Assembly: GCA_964650705.1 (NCBI GenBank)
Contig: CAZYUJ010000010.1
Location: 1-59,770 of the forward strand
DNA length: 59,770 bases
DNA from: Faeciplasma sp964650705
Lineage (GTDB): Bacteria > Bacillota > Clostridia > Oscillospirales > Ruminococcaceae
Direction: 5' to 3'
Shown piece after piece: positions 41,978 to 50,732 of this stretch (its first letter is position 1; each line of letters begins with the position of its first letter). A program made the translations under genes and the position numbers. The notes beneath the pieces were generated by a model. That model made no database searches, had not been told where the DNA came from, and saw nothing but the letters and a program-made list of their open reading frames with translations.

Positions 41978-43500
41978 TGGAAATCCTCCTCGTTTCTTGT
42001 GGACGGCAGGACGTTATAAACAATGAGCGAGATGACCGCGACGACGATGAACACCAAAATACCGATTACCGATGCCATGTGATAGTTTGCGTTTTCATAT
42101 GTCGTCAACTTGAACAGCCAAGTGATCAAAAGGTCGGTATCGCCGAGGTTTCCGCCGGGAGAAGGCAGTGATGAGTTGGGAGCGCCGCCGGTCAGAAGAT
42201 AAATAACGTTAAAGTTATTCATGTTGCTTGTAAAGCTTGTCAAAAGATAAGGTCCTGTTACAAACAGCATATAAGGAAGTGTGATCTTTGTATATTGCTT
42301 GAAGGCGCCTGCACCGTCGATCTTTGCCGATTCATACAGGTCTTTGGGAATGTTCATCAAAATACCTGTTGCAATAAGCATGAGATAAGGGATGCCTATC
42401 CAGATGTTAATGATGATAACGGTAACTCTTGCCCACGTCGGGTCGGTCCAGAAGGGGAGAGCCTGTTTAATAAGTCCCATATCCAGAAGGAAGCCGTTTA
42501 CAAGACCGTTTTGTGCGAACATCTTCGAAACATACAAAAGTGAGATGAACTGAGGAACAGCAATGGTGAATACAAGGCAGGTTCTCCAGAATTTTTTGAA
42601 CCTGATGCCCTTTTTATTTATCATCATTGCAACCAACATGCCGAGGAAATAGTTTGTGAAGGTTGCAAAGAATGCCCAGATCAAAGTCCATGAGAGCACC
42701 TCACCGAAGGTTGCGGTATAGGATACTCCGCCGGTAGACCACGACAAAAGCTCGTTGAAGTTGTCAAGACCTACCCATGTGAACAGATTGTTCGAATAGC
42801 CGTTATGAGCGCCGTCATAGTTTGTGAAAGCAACCAAGATCATAAAGACGATGGGCATAACGGTAAATATCATGATTCCCATAACGGGAAGTGCAAGCAA
42901 GGTCTTGTGGAATTGATCATCGACTAAAGAACGAAGATCATCCTTGCCGCTTTTGAGTTTTTTGCCTGAAGCAAGAATGCTTTCGGCAATCTTATTTTGC
43001 TTTACATTAAGTCTCCAAGTATAGATAAAAGCAATTATGAAGAAGATCGTCAAAACACCGTAGAGCAGTATCTTAAACGAGTTGTCATTGTATGTGGTTG
43101 CATATGCGTCATAGATAGGATCATAAGCAACCTCGGGGCCCTTGTCACCCAACGTGTCGACCTTGGAGAGCCAATAAACGCCGCCGAATATCATATATAC
43201 GATGAAAACGATCTCGAACAGCAGGAACAGAATACCGCGAAGCACCTGCCCTCTGGCGATGCTGCCGAATCCCATTATCACAAACGAGACTCTCGTCTTC
43301 CAGTCGCCGAATTTAAATGTTTGGTATATATCAACGAATTCGTTTTTTACACCGACAAAGAAGTTAACGATATAACTTCCGATCTTTTTGAAGAAGTTCA
43401 GTATTCCGCCGGGAATAGCAACGATGAAGCAAACCAAGGTATACAGAAACCGTTTCCATTTTGGCAATTTTAAATACTCAAGATCACTGTATTTTTTCAT
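41974..43500 (-). CDS. Sugar ABC transporter permease, MalF/GanP type with N-terminal extension
   Basis: 508 aa, longer than ordinary permeases. Residues 1-200 hold extra hydrophobic helices and an amphipathic region (RFLYTLVCFIVAIPGGILNF, GSIARGQVLRGILFLLFEIV), as in MalF, MdxF and GanP. The core has the EAA loop DLYESAKIDGAGAFKQYTKITLPYMLF. It forms the channel with the MalG-type partner. It follows the binding-protein gene after 84 bases that contain a stem-loop (43523-43554). Confidence 0.92.
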   Translation of the reverse strand: MKKYSDLEYLKLPKWKRFLYTLVCFIVAIPGGILNFFKKIGSYIVNFFVGVKNEFVDIYQTFKFGDWKTRVSFVIMGFGSIARGQVLRGILFLLFEIVFIVYMIFGGVYWLSKVDTLGDKGPEVAYDPIYDAYATTYNDNSFKILLYGVLTIFFIIAFIYTWRLNVKQNKIAESILASGKKLKSGKDDLRSLVDDQFHKTLLALPVMGIMIFTVMPIVFMILVAFTNYDGAHNGYSNNLFTWVGLDNFNELLSWSTGGVSYTATFGEVLSWTLIWAFFATFTNYFLGMLVAMMINKKGIRFKKFWRTCLVFTIAVPQFISLLYVSKMFAQNGLVNGFLLDMGLIKQALPFWTDPTWARVTVIIINIWIGIPYLMLIATGILMNIPKDLYESAKIDGAGAFKQYTKITLPYMLFVTGPYLLTSFTSNMNNFNVIYLLTGGAPNSSLPSPGGNLGDTDLLITWLFKLTTYENANYHMASVIGILVFIVVAVISLIVYNVLPSTRNEEDFQ

Positions 43501-43522
43501 AATTTATATCCCTCTTTTGCGA

Positions 43523-43554
43523 AAAGGGTCGGAGTCAAACGGCCCCGACCCTTA
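43523..43554 (-). other. Intergenic stem-loop between binding-protein and permease genes
   Basis: AAGGGTCGG and CCGACCCTT around a 14-base loop that can pair further, then TTTTCGC. A hairpin here commonly protects the binding-protein mRNA or lets only part of transcription continue, so that binding protein exceeds permease. Confidence 0.55.
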
Positions 43555-43584
43555 TGATTCTATACGTTTGTTTCAGCGGGAATA

Positions 43585-45114
43585 TTATTCAGCCGAAAGT
43601 GTAACTTCGCCGGAAACGGGGTCAAGCACGATGTAGTAGGTGCCTGCGGTTTCAACAACGTAGTTAGCAGCAGGATATGCAACGTCCCAGTTAAGACCCT
43701 GACGGCACTTGAACTCAACGCCTGCGTCCATTGTGTAAGCTTCGGTAGTCTTCCATGTACCGTCTGCCTGTTCAGCCATGGGAAGGTCAACTGTCCAGGT
43801 ATCGCCGTTGATGGAGCCGATAACGGTGTAAGCGTTCAAAACGTCATCGGACATGTTGAACAAACCGTTGATGGCTGTGATATAGGTGTCCAAAGCGCCC
43901 TGGATACCTGCATCGTCAGCAGCGTTCTTAACGTTGGTAGCCAAAGCCTTACCGATATCCCACCAAGAACCGTGGATCTGACCCTGAGGTACAGAGTAAG
44001 GAGACTGAGCCAAAAGTGCTACGAGAGCGGGGCTTTCCTTAACAGCGTCAGACTGCTGTGCATTAAGGTTAGCAGGGCCCCAAGCGAGGGTCTCAAATCT
44101 TTCGGTCTGAGCTTCTTCGCTGGTGAGGTACTGAGCAAGCTTGTGGATAGCAGCAGCCTTCTTAGCGTCTACCTGAGGCTTAACGCCCATGAGTTTGCAG
44201 CCGTTGAAGGAGCCGAGGTGATATGTGCTTCCGTCAACAGTGAAGGAAGGAAGCTCAGCAACGCCGAGGTTGTCGCCCAAGATGTCAGAAGCGGTCACAT
44301 AGTCCCAAGTACCGGAAACAACTACTGCGGAAGGAGTTGCAGCAGCGAAGTCTGTGCAAGCACTGGAGTTGTTATAAGCAGAGGAAGAAAGGAGCTTCTG
44401 CATGCCCTTTGCAGCAGCGATACCTGCTTCGGAATTGAAGGTGTCGTTAACAGCGGTGAAGTTACCGTCGTTATCGGTCGTCCATTCGGAAACGCATCCT
44501 GTTGCGAAGAAGAAGGAAGCGGTGTACCAAGCAGAGCCTTCGATCTCGAAGGAGAAGAGCTTGCCTGCTGCTTCACAAGCAGCGATAACGTCTTCGAGGC
44601 TGCCGATGATGTCTTCGGAGATAACGCTCTTGTCATAGTACATGAAGTAGCCGTTGTCAGCGGTCAAAGGATAAGCATAGAGATCCTCGCCGGACATAGC
44701 AGCGGAAACAACGCCTGCTGCGTTAGTGTCGGATACGGTCTCAGCAGCGGCAACGCCGAGCTTAGCCAAAGCGCCGGACTGAATAAGTCTTGCAGCCTGG
44801 TCCTGAGCGAAGCAATAAAGGTCAGCGCCTGCTTCGATGTCGGTGGTCATGGAAGTTGCAGCTTCACCTTCGCCGACTGCTTCGATAGTTGCATTGATAA
44901 CGATGCCGTCAGTGTTGGTTTCGTTGAACTTAGCGATCTGGGATCTGGTGAGCTCTACAGCAGCTTCCGCAACCCAAACCTTGATGTCATAGGTACCTGC
45001 CAAAGCCTGTGCATCATCGCCGTTGTCGCCGTTATCGGAGCTGTTATCTCCGCAACCGACGAAGAGGCAAAGACACAAAGCAAGTGCCATTAAGAGTGCC
45101 AATAATTTTTTCAT
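43585..45114 (-). CDS. Sugar-binding lipoprotein with C-terminal starch-binding-like domain
   Basis: 509 aa. The start at 45114 follows GGAGG and opens the lipoprotein signal (lipobox VGCG; Cys follows FVG). Residues about 35-410 are a maltose-type binding protein (YDIKVWVAEAAVELTRSQIAKF, GTWDYVTASDIL, YLTSEEAQTERF). Residues about 425-509 form a separate beta domain (YTVIGSINGDTWTVDLPM, GVEFKCRQG, AGTYYIVLDPVSGEVTL), which resembles SusE/SusF or CBM26-type starch-binding domains. Such a fusion could hold the protein near polysaccharide. It is the first gene of the importer operon and carries a strong promoter (45201-45229). Confidence 0.88.
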   Translation of the reverse strand: MKKLLALLMALALCLCLFVGCGDNSSDNGDNGDDAQALAGTYDIKVWVAEAAVELTRSQIAKFNETNTDGIVINATIEAVGEGEAATSMTTDIEAGADLYCFAQDQAARLIQSGALAKLGVAAAETVSDTNAAGVVSAAMSGEDLYAYPLTADNGYFMYYDKSVISEDIIGSLEDVIAACEAAGKLFSFEIEGSAWYTASFFFATGCVSEWTTDNDGNFTAVNDTFNSEAGIAAAKGMQKLLSSSAYNNSSACTDFAAATPSAVVVSGTWDYVTASDILGDNLGVAELPSFTVDGSTYHLGSFNGCKLMGVKPQVDAKKAAAIHKLAQYLTSEEAQTERFETLAWGPANLNAQQSDAVKESPALVALLAQSPYSVPQGQIHGSWWDIGKALATNVKNAADDAGIQGALDTYITAINGLFNMSDDVLNAYTVIGSINGDTWTVDLPMAEQADGTWKTTEAYTMDAGVEFKCRQGLNWDVAYPAANYVVETAGTYYIVLDPVSGEVTLSAE

Positions 45115-45200
45115 AATATCCTCCTGAAATTTGCCGCGGAACGCGGCTTTGATACATTCTAATCGATTTCGCTTATGAAATTGATTAAAAGTGCACATAT

Positions 45201-45229
45201 ACTATACACTATTAACCGCTAAAAGTCAA
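45201..45229 (-). promoter_or_regulatory. Promoter of the sugar importer operon
   Basis: TTGACT, 17 bp, TATAGT on the minus strand. A GTGCAC sequence lies just downstream (45191-45196), where a repressor could act. Confidence 0.65.
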
Positions 45230-45244
45230 TAGTGTTTAAAATAA

Positions 45245-45272
45245 GTGTGCACATTGCATAAAATGTGCACAC
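45245..45272 (-). promoter_or_regulatory. GTGTGCACATT inverted repeat: terminator and/or operator
   Basis: Perfect 11-bp arms GTGTGCACATT / AATGTGCACAC with a 6-base loop. Flanking AAAATA and TTATTTT extend it as a terminator for the GH53 gene ending at 45296. A third GTGCAC at 45191-45196, beside the importer -10, suggests it may also be a protein site. Confidence 0.5.
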
Positions 45273-45295
45273 TATTTTTGATGTGAAAGCTGTCG

Positions 45296-47275
45296 TTACA
45301 TGTCTTTATTAAGCATAGCATCATCGATCTTGCCCCAAGCGCCGTTGCCTGTGCCCTGACACTTGACATAGATTCCGACAACAAGAACGTCTCCTTCGGC
45401 ATACCCGATGCCGCTGATCGTTGCCGTATCCCAATTTCCATATGAGGTTATGCCCAGCGGTGAGGTCTTAACGATCTCGCCGTTTATCTTTACATAAGCA
45501 TAGATATCAGTCTCGCCTGCGTCTCCGCCCATGATGGAAATGCTGAATTTATAAGTTCCCGATTCCAACTGAGCGACTTCTTGCTCAAGAGTGAATTCAA
45601 CGGTGTTTTGCGCCGCACTCCAGAAGTGCATATGCCTGCTGCCCGTAAGCGAGTCGGTCAGCTTGTCCTCGACATAAAGCTCATCTGCGTTGCCAAGCTC
45701 GTTGAGCGTCCAGCCCGTAAGGTCTCCCGTTTCGAAGCTGTCGTTTATCAGATAGTTATATTCAACGACCGAGATATATGCTTTGGCTTCCATGCCGTCT
45801 GCAACGCCGGATATTTCATATTTGTTCACACCGCCGTTTGCCATGGAATCGAGCTCGGCTTCGGTCGTGTTCCATTCAACGGGGACAGCCTCTAAGCTGC
45901 CGTCATTCATAATCGCGTTAACGGTTTCGGGCAGAATAATTTTGCTTCCGATGTCGCTGACGATGTTTACGTCTTCCAAAGCGTCAGCCTTGAGATCAGC
46001 GTCATTTCCGTATCTCACAAGATTGAATACTCGAAGGGATTCCAAAGGTTTGCCGTTTGCATCAAACATCGCTTGGTTATCAACAGCACATCCGCCATAG
46101 TATTTGCCCGCATCATTGGGGTCATATGAAGCGGCATATGAGCTTGCCCAGCCCGAGCCGTATTTTTCCCACTTCGCGCTGTTTTCTTCCCAAGAGTTCT
46201 GACCGACGGATATCCATGTTCCTTCCCAATATACTACACCGATCCCGTTGGGGATTCCGGCGACTGTTTCGATAACGTCTCTAACAGAGGTCGCCTGTCC
46301 CTGAACGGTATAGGGATAGTTTTTGGTCACGGCGCTTCCGTCCGAGATGGTATTGCCGTTGAAGTCAGTGTCATCGGGTGTATATGCATATGACGTCTCC
46401 ATCACCATGACCTTTTTGCCGTAAGTCTGGGATATATCGGTTAAAACATTCGAAAGGTTTTCCAAGGTTCCGTGCCAGAAGGGATAATATGACGAAGCGA
46501 ATACATCGTAATCCACATCATAATATGCAAGCTTGCTCGCATAGTTAGCATAGCTGCCCGATTTTTCGGGATTCGCAAAATGCAAGGCTACCAAAGCCTC
46601 GGGGAATACCTCTCTGACAGCCTTAGCTCCTGCTTGGAAGAGATATTGCATATTAAACCATGTCGTTTCGCCGCACATGCTTCCGTTTGTTTCGTTGCCG
46701 ATCTGAACCATTCCGACGTCGACCTTGGCTTTTTTCAGCATTTCCAAGCACTCTTTTGTATATTCATAAAGGGCTTCGGTCTTCTCTTCGATCGACATTC
46801 CTTCCCACGCCTTCGGAGTCATCTGCTTCGAGGGATCTGCCCAAAAGTCGGAATAGTGGAAATTCACAAGAAGCTTCATTCCGTATTTTGTGGCACGCTT
46901 GCCGATCTCGATGGCGGTATCTATGTCACAGTTTCCGCCGCCGTAACCGTTGCCGTTTTCATCATAAGGGTCGTTCCAGACACGCACGCGGATATAGTTT
47001 ACTCCGTTTTCGGCAAGGGTTTTAAAAACGTCCTGTTCTTCTCCGTCAAAGTTATAATACTTCACTCCGCTCGCTTCTTCAACGAGTACCGACGAAGCGT
47101 CCATGCCCATAATAAAATCGTCGGGCAGGTTCTGAACTTTCTTCACGTAAATATCGCTCCCTTCGATCTTTTCGGTCGGAACAAGACTTTGACCGGTGCA
47201 TCCCGCAAGGGATACGGCTGCTACAGCCAAAGTGAGCATAAGATTTAATGCTCGCATAAAATATCTGTTTTTCAT
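45296..47275 (-). CDS. Endo-beta-1,4-galactanase lipoprotein, glycoside hydrolase family 53
   Basis: 659 aa from the ATG at 47275. A lipoprotein signal ends at LAGC. Residues about 40-400 are the GH53 barrel: FIMGMDASSVLVEE, NYIRVRVWNDP, VQIGNETNGSM (acid/base Glu) and MVMETSYAY (nucleophile Glu). An Ig-like domain (about 430-500, KIILPETVNAIMNDGSLEAV) and a C-terminal carbohydrate-binding domain resembling CBM61 (NDSFETGDLTGWTL to WGKIDDAMLN) follow. It should cut pectic arabinogalactan outside the cell. Products would enter through the importer and be trimmed by the GH42 enzyme encoded divergently. Confidence 0.93.
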   Translation of the reverse strand: MKNRYFMRALNLMLTLAVAAVSLAGCTGQSLVPTEKIEGSDIYVKKVQNLPDDFIMGMDASSVLVEEASGVKYYNFDGEEQDVFKTLAENGVNYIRVRVWNDPYDENGNGYGGGNCDIDTAIEIGKRATKYGMKLLVNFHYSDFWADPSKQMTPKAWEGMSIEEKTEALYEYTKECLEMLKKAKVDVGMVQIGNETNGSMCGETTWFNMQYLFQAGAKAVREVFPEALVALHFANPEKSGSYANYASKLAYYDVDYDVFASSYYPFWHGTLENLSNVLTDISQTYGKKVMVMETSYAYTPDDTDFNGNTISDGSAVTKNYPYTVQGQATSVRDVIETVAGIPNGIGVVYWEGTWISVGQNSWEENSAKWEKYGSGWASSYAASYDPNDAGKYYGGCAVDNQAMFDANGKPLESLRVFNLVRYGNDADLKADALEDVNIVSDIGSKIILPETVNAIMNDGSLEAVPVEWNTTEAELDSMANGGVNKYEISGVADGMEAKAYISVVEYNYLINDSFETGDLTGWTLNELGNADELYVEDKLTDSLTGSRHMHFWSAAQNTVEFTLEQEVAQLESGTYKFSISIMGGDAGETDIYAYVKINGEIVKTSPLGITSYGNWDTATISGIGYAEGDVLVVGIYVKCQGTGNGAWGKIDDAMLNKDM

Positions 47276-47300
47276 GTATACATCGCCCCTTTCTTTCGCA

Positions 47301-47329
47301 ATTATATCAAAAAACAGCGTTATTGTAAA
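47301..47329 (-). promoter_or_regulatory. Promoter of the GH53 gene
   Basis: TTTACA, 17 bp, TATAAT on the minus strand. Confidence 0.7.
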
Positions 47330-47340
47330 CACTTGATCTG

Positions 47341-47369
47341 TTGATTTGACGAAGCTTTGGTGATACAAT
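47341..47369 (+). promoter_or_regulatory. Promoter of the GH42 gene
   Basis: TTGATT, 17 bp, TACAAT. An overlapping TTGACG, 17 bp, TATATA is also possible. It is divergent from the GH53 promoter, with only 11 bases between the two -35 elements. Confidence 0.6.
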
Positions 47370-47401
47370 ATATAGCAAAGAATGTTTTTTGGAGGAGAAT
47401 C

Positions 47402-49441
47402 ATGAGCGAGAAAAAATATCCCTGTGAGAGTTTCAGACATTTTATACACGGTGCTGACTATAATCCCGAACAATGGATAGATGACAAGACAGTTTGGGAC
47501 AAGGATATGTATTTAATGAATTTATCAAACTGTAACGAGATGACGGTTGGAATATTCTCGTGGGCGAAGCTGGAGCCCGAAGAGGGAAAATATGATTTTT
47601 CTTTCTTGGATGAGATCATAGACAAGATCGGAAAAAACGGCGGCAAGGTCATTTTGGCGACCCCGTCGGGAGCACGCCCTCATTGGCTCGCGGACAAATA
47701 CCCCGAGGTCTTGCGTGTTAACTCACACCACGAGCGTGAGCATTTCAGAGCACGGCACAATCATTGCTTCACATCTCCCGTATACCGAGAAAAGGTGAAA
47801 AATATAAACCGCCTTTTGGCTGAGCGCTACGGCAATGATCCGACTGTCATTGCGTGGCATATTTCAAATGAGTACAGCGGAGAATGCCATTGCGAGCTGT
47901 GCCAAAACGCCTTCAGAGAATTTTTGAAGGATAAGTTCCACGGCGACATAGACGAGCTTAACCGTGCTTATTGGACAACTTTTTGGAGCCACACCTATGA
48001 CAGCTTTGATCAGATAGAGGCACCGGGCGAGCTTACCGAAAACGGAGTTCACGGATTAAATCTTGATTGGAAGCGGTTTGTGACTCATCAAACCATGGAC
48101 TTCATTAAAAATGAGATCGAACCCATCAAAGAGATCTGCCCCGATAAGCCCGTAACCGTCAATATGATGTTCGAGTTTTATGATCTTGATTATCACAAGC
48201 TTTCAGAGGTTATTGATTTTGCATCTTGGGATTCATATCCCGAGTGGCACAACGGCGACGATGCTCTTATAGCACAAAAGACCGCATTTTGGCACGATCT
48301 TTACCGTTCACTTAAGAACAAACCGTTCCTATTGATGGAAAGCACACCGAGCCTTGTTAACTGGAAGCCCTATAACAAGCCGAAGCGCCCGGGACTTGAC
48401 GTTTTGTCCTCGATCCAAGCTGTAGCTCACGGAAGCGACAGTGTCCAATATTTCCAGTGGAGAAAATCGCGCGGCTCAAGCGAAAAGTTCCACGGCGCAG
48501 TCATTGGACATGACGGCACCGAAAACACCAGAGTGTTCCGATCCGTCAAGAAAACGGGAGAGGTATTAAAGGCGATTGACGAAATTGCGGGAACGGTCAC
48601 GAAGTCACAGGTTGCTGTCATTTTCGATTGGGAGAATATGTGGGCGCTCGACGACTGTCAGGGATATTCAAACGTCGATAAGAAATATCTCGAAACCTGC
48701 TATGCTTATCATCGCCTGTTCTGGGAGCGAGGTATCGACTGTGATATCGTCTCTCCGAAGGCTGATCTTTCAAAATATAAGATAATAGTCGCCCCGATGC
48801 TCTATATGACCGACAGCGAGACTTTAGACAACCTCAAAAGCTATGTGAGCGGCGGCGGAAATCTTTATGCAACATATATGCTCGGAACCGTTGACGGAAA
48901 CGATCTTTGTTATCTCGGCGGGATCCCTGCCGATAGCTTGAAAGAGGTCTTCGGAATCGTCAGCGAGGAGATAGACACTCTTTATCCCTTTGAGCGTCAG
49001 CACGCAAGCGCCGATGAGACTGTACACGAGCTTTGTGATTATTGCGAGACGGTTCGCCTTGAAGGAGCTTTGGCGTTGGCTGTATATACTGACGGATATT
49101 ACCGCGATACCCCTGCCGTCACCGAAAACAGCTTCGGAAAAGGAAGAGCGATATATCAAGCCTGCCGTGACACGGGAAGCTTGAAGTCTTGGGTGATCTC
49201 TCGGCTTATTGCCGAAAGCGGAGTTTCATCCTGTGTGGATGCTGACAGTACGCTTCCTCACGGAGTGACAGCTCACAGCCGAACCGACGGCGAAAACACA
49301 TATGTATTCGTTGAAAACTATTCGGATAAAGAGACAGTAACAGTAAAGCTGAGGGGCAAGATGCTTGATATGTTAAGCATGGAGATCGCCGATGAATGTG
49401 TTCTCTCTCCCTATAGCTTCGCAATTTTTAAGACTCTGTAA
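47402..49441 (+). CDS. Beta-galactosidase, glycoside hydrolase family 42
   Basis: 679 aa from the ATG at 47402 with GGAGG 6 bases upstream; the longer frame has no support. HGADYNPEQW, AWHISNEYSGECHCELC (Glu157, acid/base) and LLMESTPS (Glu313, nucleophile) are the GH42 signatures, and the Cys pair CHCELC fits the metal site of the family. The trimer-forming and C-terminal beta domains follow. There is no signal peptide, so it acts on imported galacto-oligosaccharides in the cytoplasm, like GanA of Bacillus. Confidence 0.94.
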   Translation: MSEKKYPCESFRHFIHGADYNPEQWIDDKTVWDKDMYLMNLSNCNEMTVGIFSWAKLEPEEGKYDFSFLDEIIDKIGKNGGKVILATPSGARPHWLADKYPEVLRVNSHHEREHFRARHNHCFTSPVYREKVKNINRLLAERYGNDPTVIAWHISNEYSGECHCELCQNAFREFLKDKFHGDIDELNRAYWTTFWSHTYDSFDQIEAPGELTENGVHGLNLDWKRFVTHQTMDFIKNEIEPIKEICPDKPVTVNMMFEFYDLDYHKLSEVIDFASWDSYPEWHNGDDALIAQKTAFWHDLYRSLKNKPFLLMESTPSLVNWKPYNKPKRPGLDVLSSIQAVAHGSDSVQYFQWRKSRGSSEKFHGAVIGHDGTENTRVFRSVKKTGEVLKAIDEIAGTVTKSQVAVIFDWENMWALDDCQGYSNVDKKYLETCYAYHRLFWERGIDCDIVSPKADLSKYKIIVAPMLYMTDSETLDNLKSYVSGGGNLYATYMLGTVDGNDLCYLGGIPADSLKEVFGIVSEEIDTLYPFERQHASADETVHELCDYCETVRLEGALALAVYTDGYYRDTPAVTENSFGKGRAIYQACRDTGSLKSWVISRLIAESGVSSCVDADSTLPHGVTAHSRTDGENTYVFVENYSDKETVTVKLRGKMLDMLSMEIADECVLSPYSFAIFKTL

Positions 49442-49444
49442 TTT

Positions 49445-49480
49445 AAAAGCCGCACGGACAGATGTCTGTGCGGCTTTTTT
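49445..49480 (+). terminator. Terminator of the GH42 gene
   Basis: AAAAGCCGCAC-G-GACA pairs with TGTC-T-GTGCGGCTTTTTT. Confidence 0.85.
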
Positions 49481-49529
49481 CGTGATTCTATAGGTAAAAG
49501 ACCGAAAATAAAGAAGTTACTTCATGCGC

Positions 49530-49557
49530 TTGATTTAGTGCGCTTTTCCGATATACT
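49530..49557 (+). promoter_or_regulatory. Promoter of the GH43 gene
   Basis: TTGATT, 16 bp, TATACT. Confidence 0.55.
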
Positions 49558-49586
49558 TAAAGTATGATCACCAAAGGAGGTTTACT

Positions 49587-50519
49587 ATGGAACACACTGA
49601 CAAAAAGGATTTTTGTAAAAATCCGATCATAACAGACATTTATACTGCCGATCCTGCGCCGATGGTTTACGGAGACACTTTATATCTGTATACAACACAC
49701 GACGAGAACGAGCTGATCAACGATTTTTACACCATGTTCAACTGGCATTGCTATTCGACAAAGGATATGGCGAACTGGGTCGACCACGGCGAAGTTTTCT
49801 CGCTTAATGATATCTGCTGGGCAGATGACAGAGCGTGGGCACCTCAAGCAATAGAACGCAACGGAAAGTTTTATCTTTATTGTCCCGTGCATAAGATCGA
49901 CGGGGGAATGGCAATAGCTGTCGGAGTTTCGGACAGCCCCACAGGGCCCTTCAAGGATCTTGGCCATCCGCTTGTGGACGAGGGGGATTGGAACGATATC
50001 GACCCGACTGTTTTCATTGACGATGATGGGCAGGCATATCTTTATTTCGGCAACCCCGAGCTCAGATACGTTTTGTTGAACGAGGACATGATCTCATATG
50101 ACGAGACCGTCGGCATTCAGAAGATCCCGATGACCGTCGAATCATTTGCAAAGGGCGGCCACATGACCGGCACAGCATATGCCGAGGGCCCGTGGTTCTA
50201 TAAGAGAAACGGACTTTATTATATGGTATATGCCGCTTTCGCTGAGGGCGTGCATCAAGAACACCTCGCTTATTCGACCTCAACATCTCCCACAGGGCCT
50301 TGGGTCTATGGCGGAGTTCTGATGACCGAAGAAGGCGGAACATTCACCAACCATCCGGGTATTGCTGACTTCAAGGGGCACTCATATCTGTTCTATCACA
50401 CAGGGGAGCTTCCCGGCGGAAGCTTGTTCCACAGAAGCGTTTGTGTCGCAGAGTTCAAGTATAATGACGACGGCTCGATCAATACCATCGCAAAATGCGG
50501 CGGAGTATACGCCGTCTGA
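49587..50519 (+). CDS. Glycoside hydrolase family 43 protein (arabinofuranosidase/xylosidase type)
   Basis: 310 aa without signal peptide. The five-bladed propeller motifs are TADPAPMVYGDTLYLYTTHDE (base Asp), WAPQAIERNGKFYLYCPV, IDPTVFIDDDGQAYLYFGN (second Asp) and YAEGPWFYKRNGLYYMVYAA (acid Glu). It is a single-domain protein at the short end of the family. It should remove arabinose or xylose side groups from imported oligosaccharides, which suits arabinogalactan use with GH53 and GH42. AAAGGAGG precedes the ATG. Confidence 0.92.
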   Translation: MEHTDKKDFCKNPIITDIYTADPAPMVYGDTLYLYTTHDENELINDFYTMFNWHCYSTKDMANWVDHGEVFSLNDICWADDRAWAPQAIERNGKFYLYCPVHKIDGGMAIAVGVSDSPTGPFKDLGHPLVDEGDWNDIDPTVFIDDDGQAYLYFGNPELRYVLLNEDMISYDETVGIQKIPMTVESFAKGGHMTGTAYAEGPWFYKRNGLYYMVYAAFAEGVHQEHLAYSTSTSPTGPWVYGGVLMTEEGGTFTNHPGIADFKGHSYLFYHTGELPGGSLFHRSVCVAEFKYNDDGSINTIAKCGGVYAV

Positions 50520-50596
50520 CCCCGCTCGCCACGGTGCGCCACAACGGCGTCCCGCCGCGCGCCGCACCACGGCTCGCTCACATTCAAAGCATTACC
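50520..50596. other. Short very GC-rich non-coding island
   Basis: About 65 bases rich in CGCC, GCGC and GGCG (50521-50580) directly after the GH43 stop, unlike the surrounding sequence. Partial self-pairing is possible (GGTGCGCC with GGCGCGCGG on the other strand). I assign no function. Confidence 0.4.
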
Positions 50597-50632
50597 GAAA
50601 GCCGTATGCCCCGAACGGGTATTCGGCTTTTG
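50597..50632 (+). terminator. Terminator of the GH43 gene
   Basis: AAAGCCG-T-AT-G-CCC pairs with GGG-T-AT-T-CGGCTTTT around CGAAC. Confidence 0.65.
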
Positions 50633-50697
50633 CTGTTTTTCGCCGCTGTGAGGCGCACAAAGCGCCGCAAAATACGAAAAAATTATTAAAATACCTC

Positions 50698-50726
50698 TTG
50701 ACATCATTGGTTTAACGTGGTAAAAT
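50698..50726 (+). promoter_or_regulatory. Promoter of the ilv-leu operon
   Basis: TTGACA, 17 bp, TAAAAT. Transcription would begin near 50733, at the 5' end of the T-box leader. Confidence 0.75.
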
Positions 50727-50732
50727 GTTAAA

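Noticed and set aside
43972..45093. 373-codon Ser/Val/Cys-rich frame antisense to the sugar-binding protein
   Set aside because: Its length comes from the Ala-rich codon use of the real gene; it has no ribosome site and a low-complexity composition.
46580..47248. 222-codon frame antisense to the GH53 gene
   Set aside because: It covers the catalytic barrel of GH53 on the other strand and has no supporting signals.
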